The translations under genes and the position numbers were made by a program. Below, piece by piece: positions 35,318-44,575 of a stretch of 64,000 nucleotides of DNA. Under the pieces are notes generated by a model. That model had not been told where the DNA came from. It did not search any database and saw nothing but the letters and a program-made list of their open reading frames with translations. This DNA comes from Mucilaginibacter sp. (lineage in GTDB: Bacteria; Bacteroidota; Bacteroidia; Sphingobacteriales; Sphingobacteriaceae). The DNA lies in assembly GCF_028288205.1 (NCBI RefSeq), contig NZ_JAQBOD010000031.1:124001-188000 (forward strand), written 5' to 3'. Each line of letters begins with the position of its first letter. Within the stretch, counting starts at the first letter, position 1.

Positions 35318-36175
35318 ATGCTCACAACAAAACAAACACTAGCCCGACTCTTACTTGCATTCAGCGACTTTATATTATTGAACGTTTGTCTATATGCGAG
35401 TTATCATTTTACTACTAAATATGGTTTTGAATTTACTAAATACAGCATATTTAAAGCTTTAATATTTACATGGATAACTTGGTTTTTAAGCACTTATATA
35501 TTTCGTTTATATAGTGAATATACAGTCTATAAATTTAAAGATATAAATAAAGCAACCTGGCGAACCATAGTATTTCACCTGTTAGCAATTTATCTTCTTT
35601 TAAGGTCTAACCCGACATTTCCACCGCATTGTGTTTTTATCTATAGCCTGATTGTTGTTTGTGGCTTTCTTTTCAGCAGAATTATCTGTATAGCTATTAT
35701 GCCACTCGTGAAATTTAATTTCGAAAAGCGTGAGGCGCATATATTGGCCATAGCCTCAGTTGGTGGTCATTGGATTGAACTTTTAAGGATTATGCCTTTG
35801 TTTAAAGGGAAAAACGTAACATTTATTTCTAATAAAGCCAGTTTAAGTAATACTGTAAAGGATTATAAATTCCATACAGTGCCTGATGCTAACCGTAATA
35901 ATATTTTAAAATTATTAAAATGTATTGTTAGTGTTTTTGGATTCATATTGATATTGAGGCCCCAGGTAATAATTACAACCGGTGCAGCGCCCGGCTTATT
36001 AGGAATTGTAGTAGGGAAAATTTTAGGGGTTAAAACTATATGGATTGATAGTATTGCCAATGTTGACAAACTTTCATTAAGCGGCGTAATTGCTCTTTGG
36101 CTGGCTGATAGAGTATATACGCAGTGGGAACATTTATCAAATCCTAAGATTGTTTATAGTGGTAACATATTGTAG
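35318..36175 (+). CDS. chimeric Alg14/PssD-like protein with a WcaJ-type membrane bundle
   Basis: The 285-residue protein has two parts. Residues 1-~130 form a four-helix membrane bundle homologous to the N-terminus of the WcaJ-like enzyme at 22601 (shared FRLYSE, then CGFLFSR versus FGFLLSR). Residues ~140-285 form an Alg14/PssD domain (ILAIASVGGHWIELLRIMP, SNKASL, TTGAAPG). Alg14 recruits the catalytic Alg13-like subunit to the membrane, here the next gene. The usual single-helix anchor is replaced by a phosphoglycosyltransferase bundle without its catalytic domain, so the chimera may hold the second transferase next to the initiating enzyme (inference). Confidence 0.85.
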   Translation: MLTTKQTLARLLLAFSDFILLNVCLYASYHFTTKYGFEFTKYSIFKALIFTWITWFLSTYIFRLYSEYTVYKFKDINKATWRTIVFHLLAIYLLLRSNPTFPPHCVFIYSLIVVCGFLFSRIICIAIMPLVKFNFEKREAHILAIASVGGHWIELLRIMPLFKGKNVTFISNKASLSNTVKDYKFHTVPDANRNNILKLLKCIVSVFGFILILRPQVIITTGAAPGLLGIVVGKILGVKTIWIDSIANVDKLSLSGVIALWLADRVYTQWEHLSNPKIVYSGNIL

Positions 36176-36214
36176 CATCAAATAAACTTATTAAAAATTT
36201 TAATACTACTCACA

Positions 36215-36697
36215 ATGATATTTGTAACTGCCGGTACTCAACTGCCATTTGACAGGCTAATTAAAACTATTGATAACATTGCTGCTGAATTTCCAAGCAC
36301 TTGTTTTGTAGTTCAAGCCCTACATTCAAATTATAAAGCTAAAAATATTAATGTTTTAGATTTTATATCTCCATCAGATTTTGCCAAATATATTGATGAT
36401 GCACAATTAATTATTAGCCATGCGGGCATGGGGACAATTATATCGGCATTGGTTAAGAAAAAGCCCATAATAGTAATGCCAAGGCTGGCAAAATTTAAAG
36501 AACATAGAAACGAGCATCAATTAGGTACCACTAAACAAATGGATATGCTTGGATATGTTGATGTAGCTTATGATGAGTATGAATTGATATATAAATTTCG
36601 CCAGATGTGGCCAAATAGGGTGGTACCAAGAAGCAGTATCGGCCAGGTAGCATCAGAAAGTATTATAAGTTCACTTAATGATTTTATAAAATATTAA
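36215..36697 (+). CDS. Alg13/PssE-like glycosyltransferase subunit
   Basis: The 160-residue protein is the C-terminal half of a GT28 (MurG-like) enzyme: FVTAGTQLPFDRLI at the start, SHAGMGTIISAL for nucleotide-sugar binding, and MPRLAKFKEHRNEHQ. With the Alg14-like neighbour it should form a two-subunit glycosyltransferase that adds the second sugar to undecaprenyl-PP-sugar, as PssD/PssE and CpsF/CpsG do. The gene lies 39 bases after its partner. Confidence 0.92.
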   Translation: MIFVTAGTQLPFDRLIKTIDNIAAEFPSTCFVVQALHSNYKAKNINVLDFISPSDFAKYIDDAQLIISHAGMGTIISALVKKKPIIVMPRLAKFKEHRNEHQLGTTKQMDMLGYVDVAYDEYELIYKFRQMWPNRVVPRSSIGQVASESIISSLNDFIKY

Positions 36698-36740
36698 CAA
36701 CTAAATATTAACAACTACTTATTATAAAAACAACTACATT

Positions 36741-37160
36741 ATGAAAAAGATTTTTATTTCTACAACGCTAACTTTAGCCATTTTTACCTTTGGATGTAAA
36801 AAAGCAACTGTTTCGGCTACAAATTCAGACGAAATAACTGCAGCTAATTACGATCTTAAAAAAAATATATTTCGCGTAATTGTTACCGACGTAAATGCAT
36901 CCTACACGGTTTCTGTAACAACCACCAATGCCGCTAATCCCAGCTTTAATGCTTTTCAACAGGGCAACCAAAGCGCCGGTACTACATTTGAATATCCATT
37001 CACCCCGGTTATTGGCGATTCAATAAAAGTTGTGGCAAAAAGCAGTGCTGGCCCGCTTTCTTTATACCCAACTTATAAAGGAACACAGTTAGGGCCGGTA
37101 ACCACCCTGGTAAACTCGGCAGGAGCTACTACAACGTTTAACTATTTTGTAAAGGATTAA
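36741..37160 (+). CDS. small lipoprotein of unknown function
   Basis: The 139-residue product has a signal peptide with lipobox FGC (about Cys19), then KKA and a beta-rich domain with DVNASYTVSVTTTNAANPSFN and FEYPFTPVIGDSIKVVAK. I do not recognise the family. It sits between the Alg13-like gene and the NRPS gene, so it may be part of the same operon. Confidence 0.6.
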   Translation: MKKIFISTTLTLAIFTFGCKKATVSATNSDEITAANYDLKKNIFRVIVTDVNASYTVSVTTTNAANPSFNAFQQGNQSAGTTFEYPFTPVIGDSIKVVAKSSAGPLSLYPTYKGTQLGPVTTLVNSAGATTTFNYFVKD

Positions 37161-37235
37161 TTGATGAGATAACACTCATGAAACATTAGTTTAAATCTTT
37201 AATTACATAAAACCGGTTACATTATATTTAATGCC

Positions 37236-40200
37236 ATGCTTGATATTTATATAGATAATAATTTAAAAGACGCTATTAAGTTATTATGCAAAAAAGAAAA
37301 TTGTACAATTAATGATTTCTTTATTGCAGCATTTAATATTCTTTTACTGAGATATACCGGCCAGGAAAATATTTTTTTTGACCAGATATTAATAGAAGAT
37401 AAAAATATTAAGCATGATGAAGATAATTGTATTAATGTTAAAAATTATAGTACTCAATTAATCAGTCAGACTATTTTTTTAGATTTCTTAAAAAGCCAGC
37501 AACTTGCACTTTCAGAAGCTATTGATACTGACAAATTAAAAAAGAATACTTTTAACGAAGCTGCATCTTCAAGAGAGAAAATTAGTATTGATTTTTGTAA
37601 ATCGGTATATATAATTCAATCTGTTTTAAATAAACAAGATAATGTAACTCATACCAATGCACTTGTAAATAAGCTTTTAACCCGGGCTGATTTATTTCAC
37701 ATTGGATTAATATTAAAAGAAACAGGATCGTTTACTAAAATATCGATACTCTATAATCCGGCTATATCAGATGAAGAATATATAACAGCTTTTAAAGAGA
37801 ATTTTGTTACGTTGTTACATGCAATTGTAGCAAATCCTACAGTCGAAATCGGGTCTTATAATATTCTTACGTCAGCAGTATTTAATTCTATAGTTTATGA
37901 GTTTAATAATACTATTACTGCTTACCCAAAAGATAAAGCAATTCATAATCTTTTTGAGGAACAGGTGATACATAATCCCCAGGCGATTGCACTTTTAAAA
38001 GGAATAAATTATATAACTTATAATGAGCTGAATAAAAAAGCTAACCAATTAGCACACTATCTAATTAAAAAAGGCCTGAAACCTGAAGATAATGTGGGGT
38101 TATTGGTTACCAGGAATTTCGATATGATAATTGGAATGCTTGGAATTTTAAAAGCCGGCGGGGCTTATGTGCCCATTGATCATAATTACCCTGTTGATAG
38201 GCAGCATTATATTTATAATCATTCATCGGCAAAAATGCTTATTGCTGATGATGATTACCCGATGAAAGATATTATTAATGTATCTGATTACATCCGGACG
38301 GATTTAGATGTTATTAATGATATGGATGATTCAAATCCGTCAATAATCATCAGTAGCAAACAGTTAGCTTATACAATTTATACATCCGGATCTACAGGAC
38401 AACCAAAGGGTGTAATGATTGAGCATCATTCTGCCGTTAACCTGGTTTTATGGGTTAATAAAAAATTCAATGTAAATATTAATGATAAATTGTTGTTTGT
38501 TACATCAATGTGCTTTGATCTTTCTGTGTATGACATTTTTGGAATGCTGGCTGCCGGTGGCACGCTTGTAATCGCCGAAAAGAGAGAAATTCAAAACGTT
38601 AAGACTCTTCAGGATATGTTACTTCTGCATAAAATAACGTTTTGGGACTCTGTTCCTACTACTATGGAATATTTAATTAAAAACCTGGAAAAAGAAAGAA
38701 GTGATTATAGTTGCCTGAGCCTTAAAACAGTTTTTCTAAGTGGCGACTGGATTCCGGTTGATCTGCCATCAAACATAAAGCGATTTTTCCCTAAAGCAAA
38801 TGTTGTAAGTCTTGGCGGCGCAACTGAGGGAACTGTTTGGTCGAATTATTTTATAGTTGATGAAAATTCAAAAATTGGTAACAGTATTCCATATGGTAAG
38901 CCAATAGATAATAACTTCTTTTACATCCTTAATGAACATTTGCAACCGGTGCCAATTAATGTGGTTGGCGATTTATATATTGGTGGAGTAGGGGTGGCCC
39001 GTGGATATGCTAACGATATTCAAAAAACCAACTCTTCATTTATACCCGATCCTTTTAATCAGAAAGCCGGAGGGATGATGTATAAAACCGGTGATCTGGG
39101 CAAAATGCTGCCTGACCTTAATATGGAATTTATTGGCCGAAAAGACAACCAGGTTAAAATTAATGGCTTTAGAATTGAGCTGGGAGAAATAGAAAACGCG
39201 CTAAAAAGCAGCCCAATCATCTCTAATGCAGTAGTACTTGCCAAGAATGATCAATACGGGAATAAACGGTTAGTGAGCTACTTAGTTCCAAAAGGAAATG
39301 TCTTTGATCGGGAAAAAGTCATCTTGTTTTTAAAGAAGACGCTACCCGATTATATGATTCCCGCTATATGGGTAGATTTAAAAGAATTGCCTTTAACTTC
39401 AAATGGAAAAATTGACAGAAATTCGTTGTCGACCCTGGATGACACGACGTTGATAAAAAAGAAATCTGTTGAACAGCCAACTACTAAAAACGAGCAAATT
39501 TTATTTAATATATGGAAGAACAATCTTAATTTAAATATATCAGGAATACATGATAATTTTTTCGAATTAGGCGGGCATTCGCTTATGGCAGTTCAAATGC
39601 TATCTCAGTTTAAAAAAATAACAGGTAAGATTTTTCCCCTGGATGTTTTGTATCAATATTCGGATATAAAAGCTTTAGCAAAATATGTAGATAACGATAA
39701 AAATAGTTTCGACTATAAATACTTAGTTGCAATTAAAGCTAAAGGAAACAATGACCCTTTATACATTATACAAGGGGATAGTGGAAACATTCTGAATTTT
39801 AGCAATCTAATTAAATATATTGATAGAGAACAGCCACTTTATGGCTTAAAAGCTATCGGATTAGACGGCGTACACGCGCCTTTTGAAAGTTTAGCAGATA
39901 TTGCAGGCCACTATATAAAAGAAATTATTCAGCACAATCCATCAGGGCCATATCTTTTGGCCGGATACTCATCAGGAGCATATGTTGCGGTAGAAATGAG
40001 GAAGCAGATGGCTGCAGCCGGTAAACAAGTAAAGCTATTAATTATTGATGCTGATGCAGGGATGACAGAATATAAACATAAATATAAGCTTATACCTAAA
40101 AAAATAAAAAGGCATTATCCAGAGATTTTTACCTTTCTTAAATCTTCAATTTTACAATCATCCAATTTAATTAAAGGAAACATTTCAGGCATGTCAACGT

Positions 40201-40511
40201 ATTTTACCCATGATGCCCCAATAAACAGAAACTTAAATGGCCATAGTTTATTTGATGAAAAATTAATAAAAAGCAAACGTATACGCGCATTTAAAAATTA
40301 CGAAATTGAACCATTTAACGATGAAGTATATTTACTAAAGGCAAAAATTAGTGTTCACTATGTTGATCATGGTAAGTTTTTAGGGTGGGAGCAATATGCA
40401 AAAAAGGGTGTTAATTTGTTTGAAATACCCGGCGATCATTTCTCTATACTTTTACCACCGTTTGTTGAGGAATTTACTTCTGTTTTACAAAAAAACTTAA
40501 CCCGGGCATAA
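37236..40511 (+). CDS. single-module NRPS: partial condensation, adenylation, carrier, thioesterase
   Basis: The 1091-residue protein begins with about 210 residues resembling only the second lobe of a condensation domain (FIAAFNILLLRYTGQENI) with no HHxxxDG motif. Then come an adenylation domain (~225-730: A3 YTIYTSGSTGQPKG, A4 FDLSVYDIFG, A7 YKTGDLG, A10 NGKID), a carrier domain (ELGGHSL, Ser ~778), and a thioesterase (GYSSGA ~909, DAD ~937, GDH ~1066). My manual reading of the A-domain pocket is D-L-Y-D-F-S-L-V-W-K, near the cysteine code; this is an estimate. It could load and release one amino acid or attach it to an acceptor. The product is unknown. Confidence 0.88.
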   Translation: MLDIYIDNNLKDAIKLLCKKENCTINDFFIAAFNILLLRYTGQENIFFDQILIEDKNIKHDEDNCINVKNYSTQLISQTIFLDFLKSQQLALSEAIDTDKLKKNTFNEAASSREKISIDFCKSVYIIQSVLNKQDNVTHTNALVNKLLTRADLFHIGLILKETGSFTKISILYNPAISDEEYITAFKENFVTLLHAIVANPTVEIGSYNILTSAVFNSIVYEFNNTITAYPKDKAIHNLFEEQVIHNPQAIALLKGINYITYNELNKKANQLAHYLIKKGLKPEDNVGLLVTRNFDMIIGMLGILKAGGAYVPIDHNYPVDRQHYIYNHSSAKMLIADDDYPMKDIINVSDYIRTDLDVINDMDDSNPSIIISSKQLAYTIYTSGSTGQPKGVMIEHHSAVNLVLWVNKKFNVNINDKLLFVTSMCFDLSVYDIFGMLAAGGTLVIAEKREIQNVKTLQDMLLLHKITFWDSVPTTMEYLIKNLEKERSDYSCLSLKTVFLSGDWIPVDLPSNIKRFFPKANVVSLGGATEGTVWSNYFIVDENSKIGNSIPYGKPIDNNFFYILNEHLQPVPINVVGDLYIGGVGVARGYANDIQKTNSSFIPDPFNQKAGGMMYKTGDLGKMLPDLNMEFIGRKDNQVKINGFRIELGEIENALKSSPIISNAVVLAKNDQYGNKRLVSYLVPKGNVFDREKVILFLKKTLPDYMIPAIWVDLKELPLTSNGKIDRNSLSTLDDTTLIKKKSVEQPTTKNEQILFNIWKNNLNLNISGIHDNFFELGGHSLMAVQMLSQFKKITGKIFPLDVLYQYSDIKALAKYVDNDKNSFDYKYLVAIKAKGNNDPLYIIQGDSGNILNFSNLIKYIDREQPLYGLKAIGLDGVHAPFESLADIAGHYIKEIIQHNPSGPYLLAGYSSGAYVAVEMRKQMAAAGKQVKLLIIDADAGMTEYKHKYKLIPKKIKRHYPEIFTFLKSSILQSSNLIKGNISGMSTYFTHDAPINRNLNGHSLFDEKLIKSKRIRAFKNYEIEPFNDEVYLLKAKISVHYVDHGKFLGWEQYAKKGVNLFEIPGDHFSILLPPFVEEFTSVLQKNLTRA

Positions 40512-40545
40512 ATGGTAAATCTGGGTGCTCTTTACAAAATATATA

Positions 40546-40578
40546 CAAAAAGACAGATATGATGTATCTGCCTTTTTG
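40546..40578 (+). terminator. intrinsic terminator of the NRPS transcript
   Basis: The arms CAAAAAGACAGATA and TATCTGCCTTTTTG pair around a TGATG loop with one mismatch, and a T-rich tract follows. It lies 35 bases after the NRPS stop codon. Confidence 0.8.
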
Positions 40579-41301
40579 TATTATTAAATTCTATAAACTT
40601 TACACGACCACACCAGGTGCCAATAGTTCTATTAATTCAATCGTTTATTGTATTTAAAATTAAAAAAATTATCAATAGTGATAATAGGGTGATTTGGGAG
40701 GAGTATTAAGTTGATTTTAAACCTCTTATGATAGTTAAGATTTGATACAGTACTTAACGTTAGAAAAAATAATTTTCTTTAGATGTAACATTTTTGTTTC
40801 GTATATCGTAATATTGGGCATTATAACTTTATTGGTTAAAGTTAAGGTTATTAAAATTAACTTATATGTAATTTACCATAGGTTAATTTAAATAACTAAT
40901 GATGAAAATTAAACCGCTTTGTGTTACGGTAAACAATAATGCATTGTTCTTTATAATTTATAAGTAAGGATAAATTAATTACTCAAACTCATTTGATGTT
41001 TAATGCAGCGAATGTTATTGAAATAGGTATGTAGTTTATTCTTGGTTTTTAAATAATAGTATTGACTACTGCATATTAAAACCAGTACAAATATTTATCA
41101 TTATTTAATTATTAAAATATTAAGAAATAAAAATAAAATTTAATTAAAATAATTTCGTTTAAGAAAATATCTTTTAAAATTTTGTCCACTTTTAAATACA
41201 ATAATTCATTTTTTAATACACTTTAACGTTTACTTTTTAATACAAACGTTATTTAATTTTTTTCAATTACCCATTTAATATTACCCTTTTTAAGAATTTT
41301 T
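40579..41301. other. long AT-rich non-coding interval
   Basis: 723 bases with no convincing gene separate the NRPS terminator and the second beta-helix gene. I saw only a 22-codon frame near 40901, too short to call. It probably holds the promoter of the beta-helix gene. No strong hairpin or repeat was found. Confidence 0.45.
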
Positions 41302-42885
41302 ATGAAAAAACTATTGTCTATTTTATCTGTTTCAATGTTGTTCATGCTTTCATGCAAAAAAAGTGAACAAGTAACTACAAGCAATAACCTTGCCACAGCA
41401 AACACAAAAACCACCTCTGTTGGCGCACAAACAACCACAACAAGTTTAAGTACCCCCCCAAACACAGCAAACACTGTTAATGTTAAATCCTATGGAGCAA
41501 CAGGCGACGGAGTAACTGATGACACTCAGGCTATTAGAAAAGCTCTTGATTATGCTAAGGCAAATGGCAAGACAGCTATTTATTTCCCGGATGGAAGTTA
41601 TATTATTGGCGGATCCGACAATACCAGCGGAATTATACAATTAAAAAATGGTGTAGGCTTAATGGGAAATAGTCCTGCTACCTGCCACATTAAATTATCT
41701 CAAGGCAGATATAACCCACCGTCAATTTTTTACCAGGCTTGGTGGAACGAGCCAACCGTAAGCAACGTGGTTATTCAAGGAATTGACTTTGATGGTAGCA
41801 GTTTTGGTCAAACCTTTAGTTCTGATTATGAATATTGCCATGCGCTAAGTATAAATAACGGCCAAAACATTGAAGTAATGAACTGTAAGTTTGAAAACCT
41901 TAGAGGTGACGGATTATTATTTGGCGATACTTTTGAATCATCATTAAACCTTAGAATGACCTATAATGTAAATGTACACGATAGCGAATTTTTTAATATT
42001 TATCGGGAAGGAACTATGTTTTGCGCTACAAATACTGGTTCTTTTTATAATAACAATGTGCACGGCAACGGCTATTTAGTAGGTGGTGTTGATATAGAAA
42101 GACATAGCGTTAACGAAACCGTTACAAATATTTCTGTATATAACAACTTGTTTAATTTTTCTGATGGCTACGGTCCGGTTGAACGTGGTGGCCCATCTGT
42201 AAAATATCGCAGAGCAGTAACTATGGGCTTTTTCTATGGCGGTTATACAAACGCTGTAGCTGATGGCCGAAGTGGATCGCACAAGATTTATAACAATACA
42301 ATTTACCAGGGCCAGATTGATTGCTGGGGTCATACCGACGTTGGCATAACTAATAATACATTTACCATCAACGCTTACGAAAATATTACTGGTGTTAATA
42401 TGTTAAGTGCAGCTGCAATAAATGTAGCAGATCCGGCAAATACTTCAGGTTTAGTTAATGTGGTTATTACTGGTAATACTATTAATTCTGCTATGGGCAA
42501 TGCAATTGCTTTTAATCATTATTCAAGTGTTACTGCAAACTCAAATATTATTAACGGAAGCCGCTTAGATGGTATATCAATTTACAATACCACTGGTTAT
42601 TTTGATTCTAATAACATTCAAAACGCCGGACTGTCAACTCAAAAAGCTTCAGGAATTGTTATTAATGGTAATACTAACGGATCATTACTTGTTTCACGTA
42701 ATAAAGTAACAGATACCAGGTCTGGTAGTAACCGTACTGTAAATTATGGTGTAGCAATACAAAGCCAGAATAATGGAACCGTAATGCCGCGAATTGAATA
42801 TAATACTGGTACCAACCTTATAGGTGGTGTAGTTTCATTATATTATTACCAACAGGCTTTTGCCACTTTGCTGGGCAATAGCTAA
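41302..42885 (+). CDS. right-handed beta-helix lipoprotein (pectate-lyase superfamily), copy 2
   Basis: The 527-residue protein has a signal peptide with lipobox LSC (about Cys18), a Thr/Ser-rich linker, then VKSYGATGDGVTDDTQAI and a parallel beta-helix closely similar along its length to the protein at 24045 (shared IYFPDG/VYFPAG, FYQAWW, FRGDG/LRGDG, GHTNV/GHTDV, and the ERGGP region). Such folds bind or cleave acidic polysaccharides. As a lipoprotein with a long linker it would be at the cell surface, and it lies at the island's far end. The two copies may be lyases or depolymerases for the exported polymer. Confidence 0.88.
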   Translation: MKKLLSILSVSMLFMLSCKKSEQVTTSNNLATANTKTTSVGAQTTTTSLSTPPNTANTVNVKSYGATGDGVTDDTQAIRKALDYAKANGKTAIYFPDGSYIIGGSDNTSGIIQLKNGVGLMGNSPATCHIKLSQGRYNPPSIFYQAWWNEPTVSNVVIQGIDFDGSSFGQTFSSDYEYCHALSINNGQNIEVMNCKFENLRGDGLLFGDTFESSLNLRMTYNVNVHDSEFFNIYREGTMFCATNTGSFYNNNVHGNGYLVGGVDIERHSVNETVTNISVYNNLFNFSDGYGPVERGGPSVKYRRAVTMGFFYGGYTNAVADGRSGSHKIYNNTIYQGQIDCWGHTDVGITNNTFTINAYENITGVNMLSAAAINVADPANTSGLVNVVITGNTINSAMGNAIAFNHYSSVTANSNIINGSRLDGISIYNTTGYFDSNNIQNAGLSTQKASGIVINGNTNGSLLVSRNKVTDTRSGSNRTVNYGVAIQSQNNGTVMPRIEYNTGTNLIGGVVSLYYYQQAFATLLGNS

Positions 42886-42906
42886 TAGCCAGGTTAATGT
42901 TAATAA

Positions 42907-42950
42907 AATATAAAATCTCCCGTTTTATTAAAAATGGGAGATTTTATATT
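42907..42950. terminator. perfect bidirectional terminator
   Basis: 15-base arms AATATAAAATCTCCC and GGGAGATTTTATATT are perfect complements around a 14-base AT-rich loop, and a T tract follows. It lies between the convergent beta-helix and acyltransferase genes. Confidence 0.9.
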
Positions 42951-42968
42951 TTTATTATAACCAAGAAT

Positions 42969-44099
42969 TTATGCAGATTTAGGAATTAATTCTATTTCTT
43001 GCGGGATATTTAGCTTTTTCTCATTTGGTCTTTTATAAGTAAATAACCACCACATGTTATGGCGCTGGCAAAAATTATAAAAAAGTATAGGTATAAAAAT
43101 ACCAGCCGGCCATATCAAAAAAATTAAAAGCGGCACATAAGTTGTTTTTAAAACGTTAACAAGTATAACCCTGGCTATAGTCATTACTATTATTTGCATA
43201 CAGTAGATATATAGCGAGTGAAAGCCAATAACTCTTAAAAAGTTTAAAACGTTATATTTTTGTAATAAAAAGGAAAAATTAATAGAGATAGTACAACCTA
43301 CTAAGGCTTCAATTAAAAAGAAGACAGGCATTTTATGCTCTACAAACATAATACCCTCAGGCCCGCCATTCAGATTATATTCGGCAAAGCGGTACTGTAA
43401 AAACAGAAAGATAGCCAGCAACGGAAAGAATATTTTGAATGACGAAAAACGCTTGACATTTTTTTCATTCAGTGTAGTGCTTGAGATCAAATCACCTATC
43501 GAAAAAAAGATATAGTATTCACAAATATCAGTTAACGAGCCGGCAGATAAATTATTTATATGAATATGGGCCGAAATAAAATAAAGAAGAAAACCAAACA
43601 GTAATTGGTGTAAGGGCTTAACACGAAGTTTAGCTTTAAAGAATGCGTAAATAACACCAATATAAAATAATGCATTCAGATACCAAAAATGGCCGGTCTT
43701 TCTGGCATCAAAAAACAGGTTGAAATAATTCATTGCGGTAATTCCGTTATTGGTATACTTATTTGTAAGCAATTGAAAGGAAATTTCTATAAACCCCCAC
43801 ACAAATAACGGATACAGTATGGTATCACTCCTATAAGAAACGTAACCATTCAGCCCTTTCTTTTTTAAACTTGATGATATAAAAACTCCGGATATTATAA
43901 AGAATAACGGCATCCTGAAACCATATAAAAACACACTTACATAGTTTATTAAAGGATAATCATTTAAAGCTAATCCATGGTTTTGCAAAACATTTAAACA
44001 ATGGCCAAATCCTACCAAAAGTATACTAATTCCTTTATCAGTATCAATCCAGACCCATCGTTTTTCTCTTAAAATAAATTGGGTATTAAATATATTCAT
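42969..44099 (-). CDS. acyltransferase-3 family membrane protein
   Basis: The 376-residue protein has about ten membrane helices and the acyltransferase-3 features: N-terminal IDTDKGISILLVGFGHCLN, FGFRMPLFFIISGVF with the PLFF(I/F)ISG signature, and WYLNALF. These enzymes (NodX/OafA/ExoZ-like) transfer acetyl or succinyl groups to sugars of envelope polymers. It is encoded convergent to the beta-helix gene at the island's edge, so acylation of the exopolysaccharide is likely. Confidence 0.9.
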   Translation of the reverse strand: MNIFNTQFILREKRWVWIDTDKGISILLVGFGHCLNVLQNHGLALNDYPLINYVSVFLYGFRMPLFFIISGVFISSSLKKKGLNGYVSYRSDTILYPLFVWGFIEISFQLLTNKYTNNGITAMNYFNLFFDARKTGHFWYLNALFYIGVIYAFFKAKLRVKPLHQLLFGFLLYFISAHIHINNLSAGSLTDICEYYIFFSIGDLISSTTLNEKNVKRFSSFKIFFPLLAIFLFLQYRFAEYNLNGGPEGIMFVEHKMPVFFLIEALVGCTISINFSFLLQKYNVLNFLRVIGFHSLYIYCMQIIVMTIARVILVNVLKTTYVPLLIFLIWPAGIFIPILFYNFCQRHNMWWLFTYKRPNEKKLNIPQEIELIPKSA

Positions 44100-44264
44100 A
44101 ATCTGTTTTTAGACTGTTTAAAATAGGTTATTAAAAAACTGAACAGGTACAGAAAAACTACAACTGGAATTAGTAATTGTTTGACGCACAATTATTAATT
44201 TAAAGTTATTTATATGAGAATATATAACCAAGGGGTAAATGATAATAATTAATAGCTGAAATTA

Positions 44265-44372
44265 AAAGTGGCCGGAAACAGCCATTGGATGTGGTATATT
44301 TTTCCGCAAATACAAGGTCTCGGCTTTAGCTAGACATCGAAATATTATATCTCGATCAGACTTTGTCAATAA
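44265..44372 (+). pseudogene. DUF1810 gene remnant
   Basis: The plus strand encodes SHWMWYIFPQIQGLGFS, the hallmark of DUF1810 proteins, then a stop (TAG near 44331) followed by TSKYYIS, which fits the family's next segment. Just upstream the other frame reads LIAEIKSGRKQ, the normal residues before SHWMW, so a one-base deletion has broken the frame. No start codon or C-terminal half is preserved. It indicates a decayed, once complete gene beside the ssb paralogue. Confidence 0.6.
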
Positions 44373-44575
44373 CGTCGTTAAATACGTTTGAGCGCTATTA
44401 CCGCAGCGACAAAAATTCCAAACAATGTTGACTGTGGCTAATTTTAAATTTTTCAAACATATCCCTTCTGCCGGGGTTACATTTAGTAAGAGCGCTGCGC
44501 TTGTTTTTCCTACTGATTTAGACTGCCTTATTCACCAGGCCGCCGTTAAACCATGGCGCCATTACCTTTACACAT

